64,000 bases of DNA from SAR92 clade bacterium H921 (GTDB lineage: Bacteria; Pseudomonadota; Gammaproteobacteria; Pseudomonadales; Porticoccaceae). This document shows positions 37,751 through 47,726 of this stretch, piece after piece. The DNA is taken from positions 372,001-436,000 of the forward strand of contig JAOALD010000002.1 of NCBI GenBank assembly GCA_025153755.1. Direction: 5' to 3'. The first letter of the stretch is position 1. Every line of letters begins with the position of its first letter. A program made the position numbers and the translations under genes. The notes beneath the pieces are model-generated. The model did no database searches and was not told the DNA's origin. It saw nothing but the letters and a program-made list of their open reading frames with translations.

Positions 37751-37894
37751 TAGGACGTAAGTTATTAACAATAGGGATGTACTAGCTATTAGCATGACCA
37801 CAAACTGCCAGTACTCCAATCGTGTCGCACCATATAAATAGCTACACAGTTGCGATACAAGGGCCCAGATTAATAGCACTGCAATGTTGATCAC
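37700..37894 (-). CDS. Possible small two-helix membrane protein
   Basis: 64-residue frame: MINIAVLLIWALVSQLCSYLY, a short polar loop (GATRLEYWQ), FVVMLIASTSLLLITYVLL and a polar tail. Two clear membrane segments with a positive/aromatic loop are unlikely in a chance frame. The start would be GTG without an evident ribosome site, and it overlaps the end of the YchJ gene by 51 bp. It otherwise fills the 180-bp gap before tatC. I do not recognise a family, so it remains tentative. Confidence 0.3.
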   Translation of the reverse strand: MINIAVLLIWALVSQLCSYLYGATRLEYWQFVVMLIASTSLLLITYVLLCRFNFTADIKPTSTI

Positions 37895-37930
37895 TAGAAG
37901 TCATTGTCAGGGGCTCAACAAAAGGCGTTG

Positions 37931-38671
37931 TTAAGTATCTTGTAACGCAGGACTCACCAGACGGCCAAACAAAATACCCAGTTCAAATAGTAACCACATA
38001 GGAATGGCGAGCAGGGTTTGGGAGATTATATCTGGCGGTGTCAGTAGCATGCCCAGCACAAAGCACAGTACAAAAACATAGGGGCGTTTCTTGGCTAGAT
38101 TGTTTGGGTTTACAGCCCCCATCCACGACAGAATCACTACTGCTATGGGGATTTCGAAACTCAGCCCAAAGGCGAAAAAAAGCTTTAATACAAAGTCCAA
38201 GTAGCTACGGATATCGGGCATAACACTGATGCCCTCAGGTGCGATGCTAGTGAAAAATAAAAATACCAGAGGAAATACAATGTAGTAGGCAAATGCCATA
38301 CCGGCATAAAATAAGGCGACACTAGAAATAAATAGGGGGATAACAATTTTCTTTTCCCGCTGATACAGACCTGGTGCCAAAAAAGCCCAAGCTTGATAAA
38401 GGATATAGGGCATTGCTGCAAAAAGGGACAATACCAAGGTAAGCTTAAATGGCGTTAAAAATGGCGAGGCAACCTCAGTTGCAATCATAGTAGAAGATTC
38501 AGGCAGATACTCACGAATGGGCTCTGAGATATAAATATACAGTTCATTGCTAAAAGAAAATAACCCGGCAAAAATGATCAGCACCGCCACCACAGAACGT
38601 AGTACGCGATCTCTAAACTCGATCAGGTGTTCCATAAAAGGTTGGCTTTTTAAATCTGTTTCTTCAGTCAT
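37931..38671 (-). CDS. tatC: Sec-independent protein translocase TatC
   Basis: 246 residues, six membrane segments. Signatures MEHLIEFRDRVLRS, TPFKLTLVLSLFAAMPYILYQAWAFLAPGL and SFEIPIAVVILSWMG are typical. TatC recognises twin-arginine signals and forms the receptor core with TatB; the DUF1329 protein in this window has such a signal. Start overlaps the tatB end by 8 bp. Confidence 0.97.
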   Translation of the reverse strand: MTEETDLKSQPFMEHLIEFRDRVLRSVVAVLIIFAGLFSFSNELYIYISEPIREYLPESSTMIATEVASPFLTPFKLTLVLSLFAAMPYILYQAWAFLAPGLYQREKKIVIPLFISSVALFYAGMAFAYYIVFPLVFLFFTSIAPEGISVMPDIRSYLDFVLKLFFAFGLSFEIPIAVVILSWMGAVNPNNLAKKRPYVFVLCFVLGMLLTPPDIISQTLLAIPMWLLFELGILFGRLVSPALQDT

Positions 38672-39014
38672 CTTGTTTTTCTTGAGAAGGTTTTAGGCTA
38701 GGATCTGAGGCCAACTCTGATTCTGTTTCTATCAAAGTAGTTTTAACTTTGTCCGTCGTCTCTGAGACAGAGGATTCAAACTGCTCCTTAGTGGTATTGA
38801 GGTCTCGAAGAACCTTTTCATTTTGCAACTGGCGACGAATTTCATCCATGCCAATTTCCTTTTCCAGTTCCTGTTTGGCACTGGTAAACATCTGCTTTAT
38901 ACGACCGAGCCAAAGACTGATACTGCGCACAGTTTCGGGGAGCCGCTCTGGTCCCATCACAATCAGAGTAATTACAGCAATAATCAGGAGCTCAGAAAAA
39001 CCTATATCAAACAT
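38664..39014 (-). CDS. tatB: Sec-independent protein translocase TatB
   Basis: 116 residues. MFDIGFSELLIIAVITLIVMGPERLPETVRSISLWLGRIK is a one-helix Tat component with a Pro-Glu hinge, followed by an amphipathic and a charged, likely disordered tail. It pairs with TatC in the substrate receptor. Shorter than E. coli TatB (171), common in this clade. Follows tatA by 3 bp. Confidence 0.96.
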   Translation of the reverse strand: MFDIGFSELLIIAVITLIVMGPERLPETVRSISLWLGRIKQMFTSAKQELEKEIGMDEIRRQLQNEKVLRDLNTTKEQFESSVSETTDKVKTTLIETESELASDPSLKPSQEKQDD

Positions 39015-39017
39015 GGT

Positions 39018-39227
39018 TTATTTAGCTTCGTCTGTCTTCTCGACTGACTCTTCAGTGGACTCTTTTCTAAGCGTGTCACCCTCGTCATCTGGCTCACTAG
39101 ATACAGAGTCTTTAAATCCCTTGACTGCACCGCCTAGATCAGAGCCAATTCCGCGTAATTTTTTAGTGCCAAAAATTAGCGCGACAATTACCAGAATAAT
39201 TAATAATTCTTGCCATCCAAAACCCAC
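39018..39227 (-). CDS. tatA: Sec-independent protein translocase TatA
   Basis: 69 residues. [41 protein letters not shown] is a one-helix TatA with the FGxKKL hinge and an acidic tail. The start is GTG at 39227, with GGGGAG seven bases upstream. A longer frame to 39302 is open but its first 25 codons lack similarity and ignore this ribosome site. TatA forms the pore of the translocase. Confidence 0.95.
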   Translation of the reverse strand: MGFGWQELLIILVIVALIFGTKKLRGIGSDLGGAVKGFKDSVSSEPDDEGDTLRKESTEESVEKTDEAK

Positions 39228-39255
39228 AATAAATCTCCCCTTAAAAATTAGATTA

Positions 39256-39591
39256 CTAGTTTTTTTTGCGTTGAGCCTTTTCTTCAAGACCCGATAAATC
39301 AAATCTGCGTTCTAGTTCTGTAAGTACTGCACTGGCATCTTCACCTAGATGTGACAGCATTACTAGAGTATGAAACCACAGGTCAGCGGTTTCATAAATT
39401 AATTTTTCATTTTGGCCACTTATTTCGGCATCACGCGCTGCCAGAATAGTTTCAATAGATTCTTCACCGACTTTTTCAAGTATCTTATTCAAGCCTTTTT
39501 GGTGAAGGCTGGATACATAGGAGTCATCAGCTGAGGCTTTCTTGCGCGCTTCAAGAACTTTGGTAAGCTGGTTAAGTACTGCATCGTTCAT
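39256..39591 (-). CDS. hisE: Phosphoribosyl-ATP pyrophosphatase
   Basis: 111 residues, MazG-like all-alpha enzyme of histidine synthesis, hydrolysing PR-ATP to PR-AMP. The [14 protein letters not shown] and [16 protein letters not shown] metal-binding helices are intact. The ATG at 39591 overlaps the hisI TGA (ATGA), so they are separate genes that are fused (hisIE) in enterobacteria. Longer upstream frame has no support. Confidence 0.95.
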   Translation of the reverse strand: MNDAVLNQLTKVLEARKKASADDSYVSSLHQKGLNKILEKVGEESIETILAARDAEISGQNEKLIYETADLWFHTLVMLSHLGEDASAVLTELERRFDLSGLEEKAQRKKN

Positions 39592-39968
39592 GAATAGAGA
39601 TCCTTGGGGTCCTTGATGACTGGGTCTACCACTGTCCACTGGCCATCTTTAAGCACTCGGTAGAAGCAGGATGCACGACCCGTGTGACAGGCAATTCCTC
39701 CACGCTGCTCAACCTGCAACATGATAACATCGTTGTCGCAGTCCAGTCGCACCTCTTTAAGTGTCTGGATATTTCCAGATTCTTCACCTTTACGCCATAA
39801 CTTTTGCCGAGAGCGAGACCAGTATACAGCCCGATTTTCGACAACCGTCAGTTGCAGCGCTTCGCGATTCATCCAGGCGACCATGAGCACAACGCCAGTT
39901 TCGGCGTCCTGGGCTATAGCCGGTACAAGTCCATCACTGTTCCATAGGATATCCTCAACAAAGCTCAT
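39588..39968 (-). CDS. hisI: Phosphoribosyl-AMP cyclohydrolase
   Basis: 126 residues. Converts PR-AMP to ProFAR in histidine synthesis. [30 protein letters not shown] and the zinc ligands in [11 protein letters not shown] and [12 protein letters not shown] are all present. Encoded immediately before hisE with a 4-bp overlap, in the tat-his-ubi arrangement typical of Pseudomonas-like gammaproteobacteria. Confidence 0.96.
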   Translation of the reverse strand: MSFVEDILWNSDGLVPAIAQDAETGVVLMVAWMNREALQLTVVENRAVYWSRSRQKLWRKGEESGNIQTLKEVRLDCDNDVIMLQVEQRGGIACHTGRASCFYRVLKDGQWTVVDPVIKDPKDLYS

Positions 39969-40020
39969 TGCATTTTGCCTTCCCTATCATTATTTATCTG
40001 TGGTGAGCATCATAGCCCAA

Positions 40021-41631
40021 CTAGCGCAGTAGGAGTATTAGTAGACCCACAGTGGCCAAAAGTAGGCTACTGCCGGGCAACTGGGATATTGGTTCAGCCC
40101 AATGGGGAAAAGCCATACCTATGGCAACACCAACTGCGGCGGCACCAATACGGCCAGTGAATTTTGTAGCCTTAGTAGACACCGGCTCGGACAATAGCAC
40201 ATTGTGGCGACTTGCTTGCTTGCTTTGTAATTCATCAAATATTAGCGGTGGTATCTGCGGCAGATATTCTAACCAGTCGGGCAGATGGCGCTTCATTTGT
40301 TTGACTATGCTTGACGGAGAATAGCGTTTTTTTAGCCATTTCTCCAAAAATGGTTTGGCTGTGGTCCACAGGTCTAGCTGTGGATAAAGCTGTCGCCCCA
40401 GCCCTTCAATATTTAGCAGAGTCTTTTGTAATAGCACTAGCGAAGGCTGCACTTCCATATTAAAGCGGCGGGCAGTATCAAACAGGCTGATTAGGATATG
40501 TCCCAGTGAGATTTCATCTAGGGGGCGTTGAAAGATTGGTTCGCAAACCGAGCGTATGGCCCCAGTAAATTCATTTACCGGAGTATCTTTGGCTACCCAG
40601 CCTGAGCGAATATGCAGCTCAGCTACCTGACGGTAATCACGGTTAAATATCGCCAATAGATTGCGAGCTATATAGAATTGGTCAGCATTGGATAATGAAC
40701 CCATAATGGCACAGTCTAGGGCCTGATAAGAGGGTTTTTTGGGATTGCTAATATCTACAAAGACATTGCCGGGATGCATGTCGGCATGGAAAAAATTATC
40801 ATCAAAAACCTGAGTAAAGAATATTTCAACACCGCGCTCGGCAAGCACTTGCATATCGACGCCAGCGGCGTGCATTTCACTGACGCTAGAAACGGGAATG
40901 CCATAAATACGCTCCATGACCAGTACATTCTGATTACTGTGAGACCAGAACACTTTCGGTACGTAGAGCAGAGGTGAGTTTTCAAAGTTGTTGCGAAGTA
41001 ATGAGGTGTTGGCACCTTCGGACTGCAGGTTCAGCTCTTCCATAATTACATGATCATAGTCTTTGATCACTTCAACCGGATGCAGGCGCCGACCATCTTC
41101 ACTGTATTTTGCTAGCAGGCGCGCCAAGCTGTAGAGCAATGCGATATCTTTGCGGATGGTTTTTTCGATATCTGGCCGCACCGCTTTAACCACAACATTG
41201 GTGCCATCAGCTAAGATTGCGCCATGGACCTGAGCAATAGAGGCAGAGGCTAGCGGGTCAGATTCAAAGCTTTTAAATAAATCGTCGACGCTACCCCCGA
41301 GTGCGGCCTCGATATTGCGCTTAAACACAGCAGATGAGAAGGGCGGGACATTATCTTGCAACTTGGCCAACTCAGAGCATATATCGTCGGGCACTAGGTC
41401 GGGTCGAGTCGACAGCAGTTGGCCGAACTTAACAAAGATAGGGCCCAGATCCTCAAGGGCTTTACGCAGACGTTCGCCGCGACTGCCTTTGTTGGCGCTG
41501 GGGCCGAAGAGCACTGCTGGGAACATAAGCAAGCGAGCGCTGAGCGGTAACTGGGCTTTATCCAATAGAGCGTCAAGGCGATATTTACCCGCAACGCGTA
41601 TTATTTTACCCAGGCGGCGAAGTCTAATCAC
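40021..41631 (-). CDS. ubiB: Ubiquinone biosynthesis ATPase/kinase-like protein UbiB
   Basis: 536 residues. ABC1/ADCK family: the KxGQ region GPIFVKFGQLLSTRPDLVP near 73, ALGGSVDDLFKSFESDPLASASIAQVHGA (the alanine-rich loop) near 130, HADMHPGNVFVD near 290 and two C-terminal hydrophobic segments that anchor it to the inner membrane. It supports ubiquinone assembly. The start is GTG at 41631, overlapping the ubiJ stop (GTGA). A complete ubiE-ubiJ-ubiB operon. Confidence 0.96.
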   Translation of the reverse strand: MIRLRRLGKIIRVAGKYRLDALLDKAQLPLSARLLMFPAVLFGPSANKGSRGERLRKALEDLGPIFVKFGQLLSTRPDLVPDDICSELAKLQDNVPPFSSAVFKRNIEAALGGSVDDLFKSFESDPLASASIAQVHGAILADGTNVVVKAVRPDIEKTIRKDIALLYSLARLLAKYSEDGRRLHPVEVIKDYDHVIMEELNLQSEGANTSLLRNNFENSPLLYVPKVFWSHSNQNVLVMERIYGIPVSSVSEMHAAGVDMQVLAERGVEIFFTQVFDDNFFHADMHPGNVFVDISNPKKPSYQALDCAIMGSLSNADQFYIARNLLAIFNRDYRQVAELHIRSGWVAKDTPVNEFTGAIRSVCEPIFQRPLDEISLGHILISLFDTARRFNMEVQPSLVLLQKTLLNIEGLGRQLYPQLDLWTTAKPFLEKWLKKRYSPSSIVKQMKRHLPDWLEYLPQIPPLIFDELQSKQASRHNVLLSEPVSTKATKFTGRIGAAAVGVAIGMAFPHWAEPISQLPGSSLLLATVGLLILLLR

Positions 41632-42266
41632 AGGTTTGGAGCTCCAGCAGCTATTAGTTTGCGCAGTCGATCAACACGCGCGCCAAGGCGATCTGTATCT
41701 GTGGCGATGCCACGCACCTGTTGTATCAGTTGCTCAAAGTCAGCGCGACCTGGAGTTAGCTGCCACTGGTTTTGAGCTGCGTCCACTAGAGCCGTTTTGG
41801 CGCGCTTGGCAGTATTGGCACGAAACTCCCCTGAGTTGCGAATATTTGCGCAGACAATATGTGCCGCAACATCGCCTATTAATTCCGCGAGCGCCGCTTC
41901 CCAGTCTATATCCAGGTTGGCCATAATAATATTGAGCGTGCGCAATGTTTCTAGATCGCCACTAACATTCACGCCAGTACCGGACAGCGACTTCGTCTCA
42001 CCAGAATTGACCGCCATACTTGCTATAGAAACTAGTGTGCCTTCGATGGTGATATTGGCGCTGTCTTGCCAATCGCTGTGTACCATAATTCCGTTGGCGT
42101 TGGGCTCAAGGGCGAGAGAAAGTGGCGGCATACTGCTTTTCACTAAAATAATTTGACCTTCCAGGGCCGCCAAATCTCGGGCCGAGGCAGGATCATATCT
42201 CAATGCTGAATTGATCAGATGTTCAATGCCCTCAAAGGCTGATGACTGGAGAGCCGCGAATAACAC
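41628..42266 (-). CDS. ubiJ: Ubiquinone biosynthesis accessory factor UbiJ
   Basis: 212 residues with an N-terminal SCP2-like lipid-binding domain (LNALRYDPASARDLAALEGQIILVK, NITIEGTLVSIASMA) and a C-terminal coiled stretch (IQQVRGIATDTDRLGARVDRLRKLI). It scaffolds the soluble Ubi metabolon. The start is GTG at 42266, overlapping the ubiE stop by one base. Position between ubiE and ubiB is diagnostic. Confidence 0.9.
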   Translation of the reverse strand: MLFAALQSSAFEGIEHLINSALRYDPASARDLAALEGQIILVKSSMPPLSLALEPNANGIMVHSDWQDSANITIEGTLVSIASMAVNSGETKSLSGTGVNVSGDLETLRTLNIIMANLDIDWEAALAELIGDVAAHIVCANIRNSGEFRANTAKRAKTALVDAAQNQWQLTPGRADFEQLIQQVRGIATDTDRLGARVDRLRKLIAAGAPNL

Positions 42267-43012
42267 TAGGGTTTTACTCCTCGGTGCAGAGCCACTACGC
42301 CACCGGTCATATTATGGAAATCGGTGTTAGCAAAGCCGACATTATCCATCATGGTTTGTAATGTTTGCTGATCCGGATGCATGCGAATCGATTCTGCTAA
42401 ATACTGATAACTCTGGGCATCGTCGGCGAAAAGCTTGCCCAGCTTGGGAAGTATGCTAAATGAATATGTGTCGTAAACCTTTGAAAGTAAGGGGTTGCCA
42501 GGCTTGGAGAATTCCAAAACCAGTAAACGGCCACCGGGCTTCAAAACTCGTAGCATAGAACCGAGCGCCAACTCTTTGTCTGTGACATTACGCAGGCCAA
42601 AGGCAATGGTAATAACATCGAAGGTATTGTCCGGAAACGGGAGATACTGGGCATCGGCCTGAGAAAACGTTACGTTGTTGACTACGCCTCGATCGATTAA
42701 TCGGTCACGGCCAACCTTGAGCATCGAATCGTTAATATCTGCCAGCACTACTGCGCCCTCAGGGCCGACAATGCGCGAAAACTTAGCTGTTAGATCTCCC
42801 GTTCCGCCAGCAATATCTAGTACTTTGTTACCACGACGCACACCAGACATCTCAATGGTTACACGTTTCCACAGCCTATGTATGCCAGCAGACATTAGAT
42901 CATTCATAAGGTCATACTTAGAGGCCACAGAATGGAAGACCTCGGCGACTTTGTCTGCCTTTTCTTCAACATTGACGGTTTTAAAACCAAAGTGGGTTGT
43001 TTTGTCAGACAT
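42266..43012 (-). CDS. ubiE: Ubiquinone/menaquinone C-methyltransferase
   Basis: 248 residues, SAM-dependent methyltransferase of ubiquinone synthesis (DDMQH2 to DMKQH2-type step). [44 protein letters not shown] (SAM loop), [12 protein letters not shown] and [14 protein letters not shown] are intact. First gene of the ubiE-ubiJ-ubiB unit. Confidence 0.97.
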   Translation of the reverse strand: MSDKTTHFGFKTVNVEEKADKVAEVFHSVASKYDLMNDLMSAGIHRLWKRVTIEMSGVRRGNKVLDIAGGTGDLTAKFSRIVGPEGAVVLADINDSMLKVGRDRLIDRGVVNNVTFSQADAQYLPFPDNTFDVITIAFGLRNVTDKELALGSMLRVLKPGGRLLVLEFSKPGNPLLSKVYDTYSFSILPKLGKLFADDAQSYQYLAESIRMHPDQQTLQTMMDNVGFANTDFHNMTGGVVALHRGVKP

Positions 43013-43077
43013 CAGCGCAACTTTCTCGGTAAATTCATCGGGCTATTGTAGCGGCACGGAGCCTATTAAGGGAACTT

Positions 43078-43455
43078 TTAGGACAGTTTTACCACCTGAA
43101 TATCTGGATCCCGTGACTCTCCAGCTACATGTAGTCTTTGAAGATACTGGGTCCAGTTGTTGGTTTGGCTAGTTCCTAGCTCAAACAGATAGTCCCAGGA
43201 AAAGATACCGCTATCGTGGCCATCGCTAAAGGTGATGCGAATTGCATAGTTACCAGATTTATCGAGGGACAAAATAGTCACATCACGCTTACCTGATTGC
43301 AGAACTTCCTGTCCCTTGCCGTGGCCACGTACCTCTGCGCTAGGCGAAAAAACCCGCAGATACTCGGCGGGTAATTGAAAGCGGACATCATCCGAATACT
43401 CCATATGCAGTGTATCTTTGGATTCATTTACCACAATTCGACTAGGGATGGTCAT
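43078..43455 (-). CDS. DUF971 protein (gamma-butyrobetaine hydroxylase-like N-terminal domain)
   Basis: 125 residues. The DUF971 pattern is clear: MTIPSRIVVNESKDTLHMEYSDDVRF, LPAEYLRVFSPSAEVRGHGKGQE, ILSLDKSGNYAIRITFSDGHDSGIFSWDYLFELG. It includes the conserved SPSAEVRGHG motif. Function is unknown; related domains are in Fe-S or carnitine-pathway proteins. Gene order hslV-hslU-DUF971 recurs in gammaproteobacteria. A GTG four codons upstream is open; I take the ATG as it fits the family N-terminus. Confidence 0.85.
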   Translation of the reverse strand: MTIPSRIVVNESKDTLHMEYSDDVRFQLPAEYLRVFSPSAEVRGHGKGQEVLQSGKRDVTILSLDKSGNYAIRITFSDGHDSGIFSWDYLFELGTSQTNNWTQYLQRLHVAGESRDPDIQVVKLS

Positions 43456-43476
43456 ATCAACGCTCACATCAAGTAA

Positions 43477-44805
43477 CTACAGAATAAAACGAGTTAGATC
43501 TTCATTGCTCGCCAATTCACCCAGATGTTTGTCAACAAAGCTAGCATCCACGGAGATGGTTGCACCTTTGGCGCCAAGATCAGAGGCATCAAAGGAAATC
43601 TCTTCAAGCAGACGCTCCAAAATGGTGTGTAAGCGGCGAGCACCAATATTTTCTGTCCCCTCATTGACCTCAAAAGCGATTTCCGCCATACGCCGTACTC
43701 CGTCCTCGGCAAACTCTATTGTTAACCCCTCAGTAGCCATAAGGCCTATATATTGTTTGGTTAACGAGGCCTTAGGTTCGGTCAAAATTCGCTCTAAGTC
43801 ACCAACTTCTAGCGCGTTAAGCTCCACTCGGATAGGCAGCCGGCCCTGTAATTCTGGGATTAGATCAGAGGGTTTGGCAAGGTGAAATGCACCAGAGGCG
43901 ATAAAGAGAATATGGTCTGTCTTGATCATGCCGTATTTGGTGGACACCGTACTGCCTTCAATCAATGGCAATAGATCTCGCTGAACACCTTCCCGAGAAA
44001 CATCTGCACCACTGCCCTCGCCACGGCGACAGACTTTGTCAATCTCATCGAGAAAGACGATGCCGTTTTGTTCAGCCGCTTCTAATGCACCGGCTTTAAT
44101 CTCTTCTTCATTAATCAGTTTGGCTGCCTCTTCATCCTTTAGATGTTTGAGGGCTTCGGCAACAGAGACCTTGCGAGGGGCGGTTTTATTCTGCCCCATA
44201 CTACTGAACATACCCTGTAGCTGCGATGTCATTTCCTCCATTCCCGGAGGTGCCATAATCTCTACCCCGACTGGAGTCTGGCTTAATTCAATTTCAATTT
44301 CTTTGTCATTGAGAGCACCTTCTCGTAGCTTTTTGCGGAATATCTGTCGAGTTCCTGTGTCCTTTTGATCAACCGAGTCAGCACCCCGAGCGGCGGGCAG
44401 TAGCGCATCTAAGACGCGCTCCTCCGCTGCATCCATAGCGCGCTGGGCGACTTTGGTCATCTCCAGTTCACGATGCTGTTTAACCGCGGTCTCGACCAGA
44501 TCGCGAATAATAGATTCCACATCTTTACCCACATAGCCTACCTCAGTGAACTTAGTAGCCTCGACCTTGACAAAGGGGGCATTGGCTAAGCGAGCCAGTC
44601 GCCGTGCAATTTCAGTTTTACCCACACCAGTGGGGCCAATCATAAGGATATTCTTGGGGGTTACTTCATTGCGCATTTCGGCATCAAGTTGAGAGCGGCG
44701 CCAGCGATTGCGCAGGGCAATTGCCACAGCGCGCTTGGCATCATCTTGACCAATAATGTGGCGGTTGAGCTCATGAACAATTTCGCGGGGAGTCATTTGA
44801 GTCAT
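43477..44805 (-). CDS. hslU: ATPase subunit HslU of the HslUV protease
   Basis: 442 residues, AAA+ unfoldase. [34 protein letters not shown], Walker [18 protein letters not shown] near 58, Walker [12 protein letters not shown] near 253, sensor/arginine segment and the C-terminal LTRFIL that inserts into HslV. It unfolds substrates for HslV. 33 bp after hslV. Confidence 0.97.
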   Translation of the reverse strand: MTQMTPREIVHELNRHIIGQDDAKRAVAIALRNRWRRSQLDAEMRNEVTPKNILMIGPTGVGKTEIARRLARLANAPFVKVEATKFTEVGYVGKDVESIIRDLVETAVKQHRELEMTKVAQRAMDAAEERVLDALLPAARGADSVDQKDTGTRQIFRKKLREGALNDKEIEIELSQTPVGVEIMAPPGMEEMTSQLQGMFSSMGQNKTAPRKVSVAEALKHLKDEEAAKLINEEEIKAGALEAAEQNGIVFLDEIDKVCRRGEGSGADVSREGVQRDLLPLIEGSTVSTKYGMIKTDHILFIASGAFHLAKPSDLIPELQGRLPIRVELNALEVGDLERILTEPKASLTKQYIGLMATEGLTIEFAEDGVRRMAEIAFEVNEGTENIGARRLHTILERLLEEISFDASDLGAKGATISVDASFVDKHLGELASNEDLTRFIL

Positions 44806-44838
44806 AAAAATTCCTAGTTGCTATTATCAAGCCATCGC

Positions 44839-45384
44839 TTAAATGGTGGAGTCGAGCTCTTCGATGGTTCGATTGTGATTGGTATAGATGCATATATCGC
44901 CGGCGATCTTTAGGCCCTGTTCGACAATGTCTTTAGCACTCATTTCCGTATTGTCGAGTAGCGCACGTGCCGCCGATTGAGCGAAGGGGCCTCCCGAGCC
45001 AATCGCAATAAGGTCATCTTCGGGCTGAATAACATCACCATTGCCGGTGATAATTAATGAGGCTTCGGAGTCGGCGACCGCCAACAATGCCTCTAATTTG
45101 CGTAAAATTCGGTCGGTACGCCAATCTTTGGCCAGTTCAACTGCGGCTTTAGTAAGATTGCCCTGGTGCTGTTCAAGTTTGGCTTCAAAACGCTCAAAGA
45201 GAGTAAATGCATCGGCGGTACCACCGGCAAAGCCAGCAATTACTTGGTCTTTATAAAGGCGGCGCACCTTGCGTGCATTACCCTTCATAATGGTATTACC
45301 CATGCTGACCTGACCATCACCACCAATGACAACCTTGCCATTGCGTCTTACCGACAGAATTGTTGTTCCACGATATTGTTCCAT
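44839..45384 (-). CDS. hslV: Protease subunit HslV
   Basis: 181 residues, N-terminal-nucleophile hydrolase related to proteasome beta subunits. [39 protein letters not shown] and [20 protein letters not shown] are typical. The catalytic Thr (first T of TTILS) is preceded by a short MEQYRG propeptide that must be removed, unlike the E. coli form that begins MTTIVS. The same propeptide type occurs in xanthomonads and betaproteobacteria. Confidence 0.97.
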   Translation of the reverse strand: MEQYRGTTILSVRRNGKVVIGGDGQVSMGNTIMKGNARKVRRLYKDQVIAGFAGGTADAFTLFERFEAKLEQHQGNLTKAAVELAKDWRTDRILRKLEALLAVADSEASLIITGNGDVIQPEDDLIAIGSGGPFAQSAARALLDNTEMSAKDIVEQGLKIAGDICIYTNHNRTIEELDSTI

Positions 45385-45477
45385 CTCAGTTATACCCTCT
45401 AAAACATTTGCTTGCTTAGCTAAGAGATGGGGTCTGCCACAGAAATTACAATACCTGCGGTTATTTATTTGACCTAA

Positions 45478-46902
45478 CTAGAGATGCCCGTGCCTCTTAA
45501 GATCGTCCATGCAGGCGACAATACTCGCGCGTAATGTACTGACAATAAAGTCGACTTGGTCACGGTTTATAATCAGAGGTGGGGACATCACATTCAGATT
45601 GACGATAGGCCGCACTATCAGACCTTTACTGTCTGCCTGATTGGAAATCCACTTGCCAATATCGAGCTCTTCCGGAAATAGTGCTTTGCTAGCTTTGTCT
45701 TTGACAAACTCCACGCAGGCCATCAGGCCAATACCACGCACATCGCCAACAATGGGCAAGTCAGTTAAGGTTTTTAACTGAGTCTGAAAATAAGGGCCGA
45801 TGTCTTGCACATGAGGCAGTAGTTGTTCGCGCTCCATAATTTCAATATTTTTCAACGCCGCAGCACAGGCGACGGGGTGACCAGAATAAGTATAACCATG
45901 AGTAAAGCAGCGACCATGGCCCAGTTCACTGATTACATCGTGAATTTTACTGGAGTAAATGGTTGCTCCCAGAGGCTGGTAGCCTGAGGTAAGGCCCTTG
46001 GCAGAGCAGATAATATCAGGTTGAAAATCAAAGACCTCTTTTGATGCGAACCAGTGGCCTAGACGACCAAAGGCCGTAACTACTTCGTCTGAAACATAGA
46101 GCACATCGTACTTTTGACAGATTTCCCAGGTGCCGCGATGATAGCCTTCAGGGGGCACAATTACCCCGCCAGCGCCAAATACTGGCTCGGCAAAAAAGGC
46201 GGCTACCTTGTCCGCCCCTAACTCAAGAATTTTATCCTCTAGCTCTTGAAGCTTGGCGGCCAGAAAGTCTGCCTCAGTAACATTATTTTGGGCTCGATAA
46301 AAATTAGGGCAGGAAATATGGTGAATGGTATCGACAATATAGTCGAATTCAGGGGGGTGATCGCCGGGTTTCCCGCCTATAGACATTGAGGCATAGGTAG
46401 AGCCGTGATAGGAATTTACCCGGGATATAATGTGTTTTTTGTGGTGCTTACCACGACAGTTTTGATAAAAATGAATCATTCGGTATGCAGTATCTATTGC
46501 CGTTGATCCACCGCACGACAAGGCCACGTGATTTAGGTCACCGGGGGCCAGTTGAGCCAGTTTTGCAGCCAGATTAGCGGCTGGAATATTGGTCATATCA
46601 ACAAAGGGGCTGGCGTAAGCCATTTGCCGAACCTGATCGGCAATAGCATCAGCCATTTCTTCGCGACCCATACCAATATTGGTACACCAAAGTCCTCCCA
46701 CTGCGTCTAGGTAGCGTTTACCATCACTGTCAAAGATATAGGCACCTTCAGCAGCGGCTATGGGCAGCGCCCCCTCCTCGGCAAAGGTGTCGAAAATCTG
46801 CCATGGATGCAGAAAATGGGCCCTATCTTTATGATTGATGGCATCGGTATCATACTGGTCAAAATCAATCTTAATATCAGAACTACGCTGTATCACTGTC
46901 AT
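45478..46902 (-). CDS. Class III aminotransferase (polyamine/omega-amino acid type)
   Basis: 474 residues, PLP-dependent fold type I. Visible are LDAVGGLWCTNIGMGREEMADAIADQ, VNSYHGSTYASMSIGG, FFAEPVFGAGGVIVPPEGY, VVTAFGRLG and the PLP lysine in CSAKGLTSGYQPLGA near 300. The AGGLWC-type motif with FTHGYTYSGHPVACAAAL matches putrescine-pyruvate, taurine or beta-alanine aminotransferases (SpuC-like). Substrate cannot be fixed from sequence. It lies near gabD and a second class III enzyme, consistent with putrescine or omega-amino acid breakdown via a semialdehyde. Confidence 0.85.
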   Translation of the reverse strand: MTVIQRSSDIKIDFDQYDTDAINHKDRAHFLHPWQIFDTFAEEGALPIAAAEGAYIFDSDGKRYLDAVGGLWCTNIGMGREEMADAIADQVRQMAYASPFVDMTNIPAANLAAKLAQLAPGDLNHVALSCGGSTAIDTAYRMIHFYQNCRGKHHKKHIISRVNSYHGSTYASMSIGGKPGDHPPEFDYIVDTIHHISCPNFYRAQNNVTEADFLAAKLQELEDKILELGADKVAAFFAEPVFGAGGVIVPPEGYHRGTWEICQKYDVLYVSDEVVTAFGRLGHWFASKEVFDFQPDIICSAKGLTSGYQPLGATIYSSKIHDVISELGHGRCFTHGYTYSGHPVACAAALKNIEIMEREQLLPHVQDIGPYFQTQLKTLTDLPIVGDVRGIGLMACVEFVKDKASKALFPEELDIGKWISNQADSKGLIVRPIVNLNVMSPPLIINRDQVDFIVSTLRASIVACMDDLKRHGHL

Positions 46903-46992
46903 ACTGCACCTAAATGGTTACTACTAAAACTTACCTGACACAGTACTGGCCGTGGGACAAAAGGCTAATACCCTCAATTGGGTAAGCCCTGA

Positions 46993-47550
46993 CTAACGCT
47001 CTATTGGCAGGTACCCATTTTTACGCACGCTACGCTCTACTTGACCTGGAAGAATATTAAAATGAGGGTTTAAACGTAGGCCCGCAGCGCGCAAGCCAAA
47101 AGATGTCCAGTTATTACAGGTGTTGAGTATCGTATAGATACCATCGGATTTAAAAAATAACTCGCCATTGGAACGCTCTCTGACTTTGGTTATCTTGTTG
47201 CTCTGGTCTAACGAGACGTAGCGGCTAACAAATAGTGCCACAGAAGATACTGACATATCATCGATAGAAATTTCGTAAGCCACCGCGTTCTCTGTCAGCC
47301 CTTCAAGTATGTCATCTATACCGAGTAACGCCACTACTGAGGATGTAGGCAGAAAAAGGGCGTGCAACCCCATTAGCTTGGTCTGCTGCGCATTGCCATA
47401 ATAACGGTAGTCACCCCAACCAATACGCACCCATTTGTAATTAGTAAGATAATTAGTTAACTGAGGTACCAAGGCGCATAACCGTGGTGCGGGGAGCACC
47501 AGATGGGTATGAATCCCAGTACGAATAAAGTAAATTGGCAAGTCCGGCAT
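46993..47550 (-). CDS. DUF2459 family protein
   Basis: 185 residues. Family features are HTHLVLPAP, WVRIGWGDYRYYGN and CNNWTSFGLRAAGLRLNP, resembling the DUF2459/TIGR02117 group (conserved His and Trp-Gly-Asp near the N-terminus; TCNNWT in the C-terminal half). The predicted active residues (Cys, His) look peptidase-like by analogy with NlpC/P60 folds, but this is not established. It lacks the N-terminal membrane anchor of most members and no strong ribosome site precedes it. Divergent from gabD. Confidence 0.7.
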   Translation of the reverse strand: MPDLPIYFIRTGIHTHLVLPAPRLCALVPQLTNYLTNYKWVRIGWGDYRYYGNAQQTKLMGLHALFLPTSSVVALLGIDDILEGLTENAVAYEISIDDMSVSSVALFVSRYVSLDQSNKITKVRERSNGELFFKSDGIYTILNTCNNWTSFGLRAAGLRLNPHFNILPGQVERSVRKNGYLPIER

Positions 47551-47726
47551 AGTCGCGAGATAGATCAGCGGGCGTTCTCAACTTTATACGTGAAAACCGC
47601 CCTTGATACTACCTTATAATGGGTATTGCTAGTACTCAGTTAAAACCTCTATTTTGGTGCGGGAAATGGCCGTGCTATGTTTTCTAAGAATTGCTCAACG
47701 CATAAACACAGGTGACGAGAAACCCA

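Noticed and set aside
39018-39302. Extended tatA start 25 codons upstream
   Set aside because: The extra residues lack similarity and the GTG at 39227 has a strong GGGGAG ribosome site.
37931-39968. Whether hisI and hisE are fused
   Set aside because: A stop codon separates them (ATGA overlap), so they are two genes.
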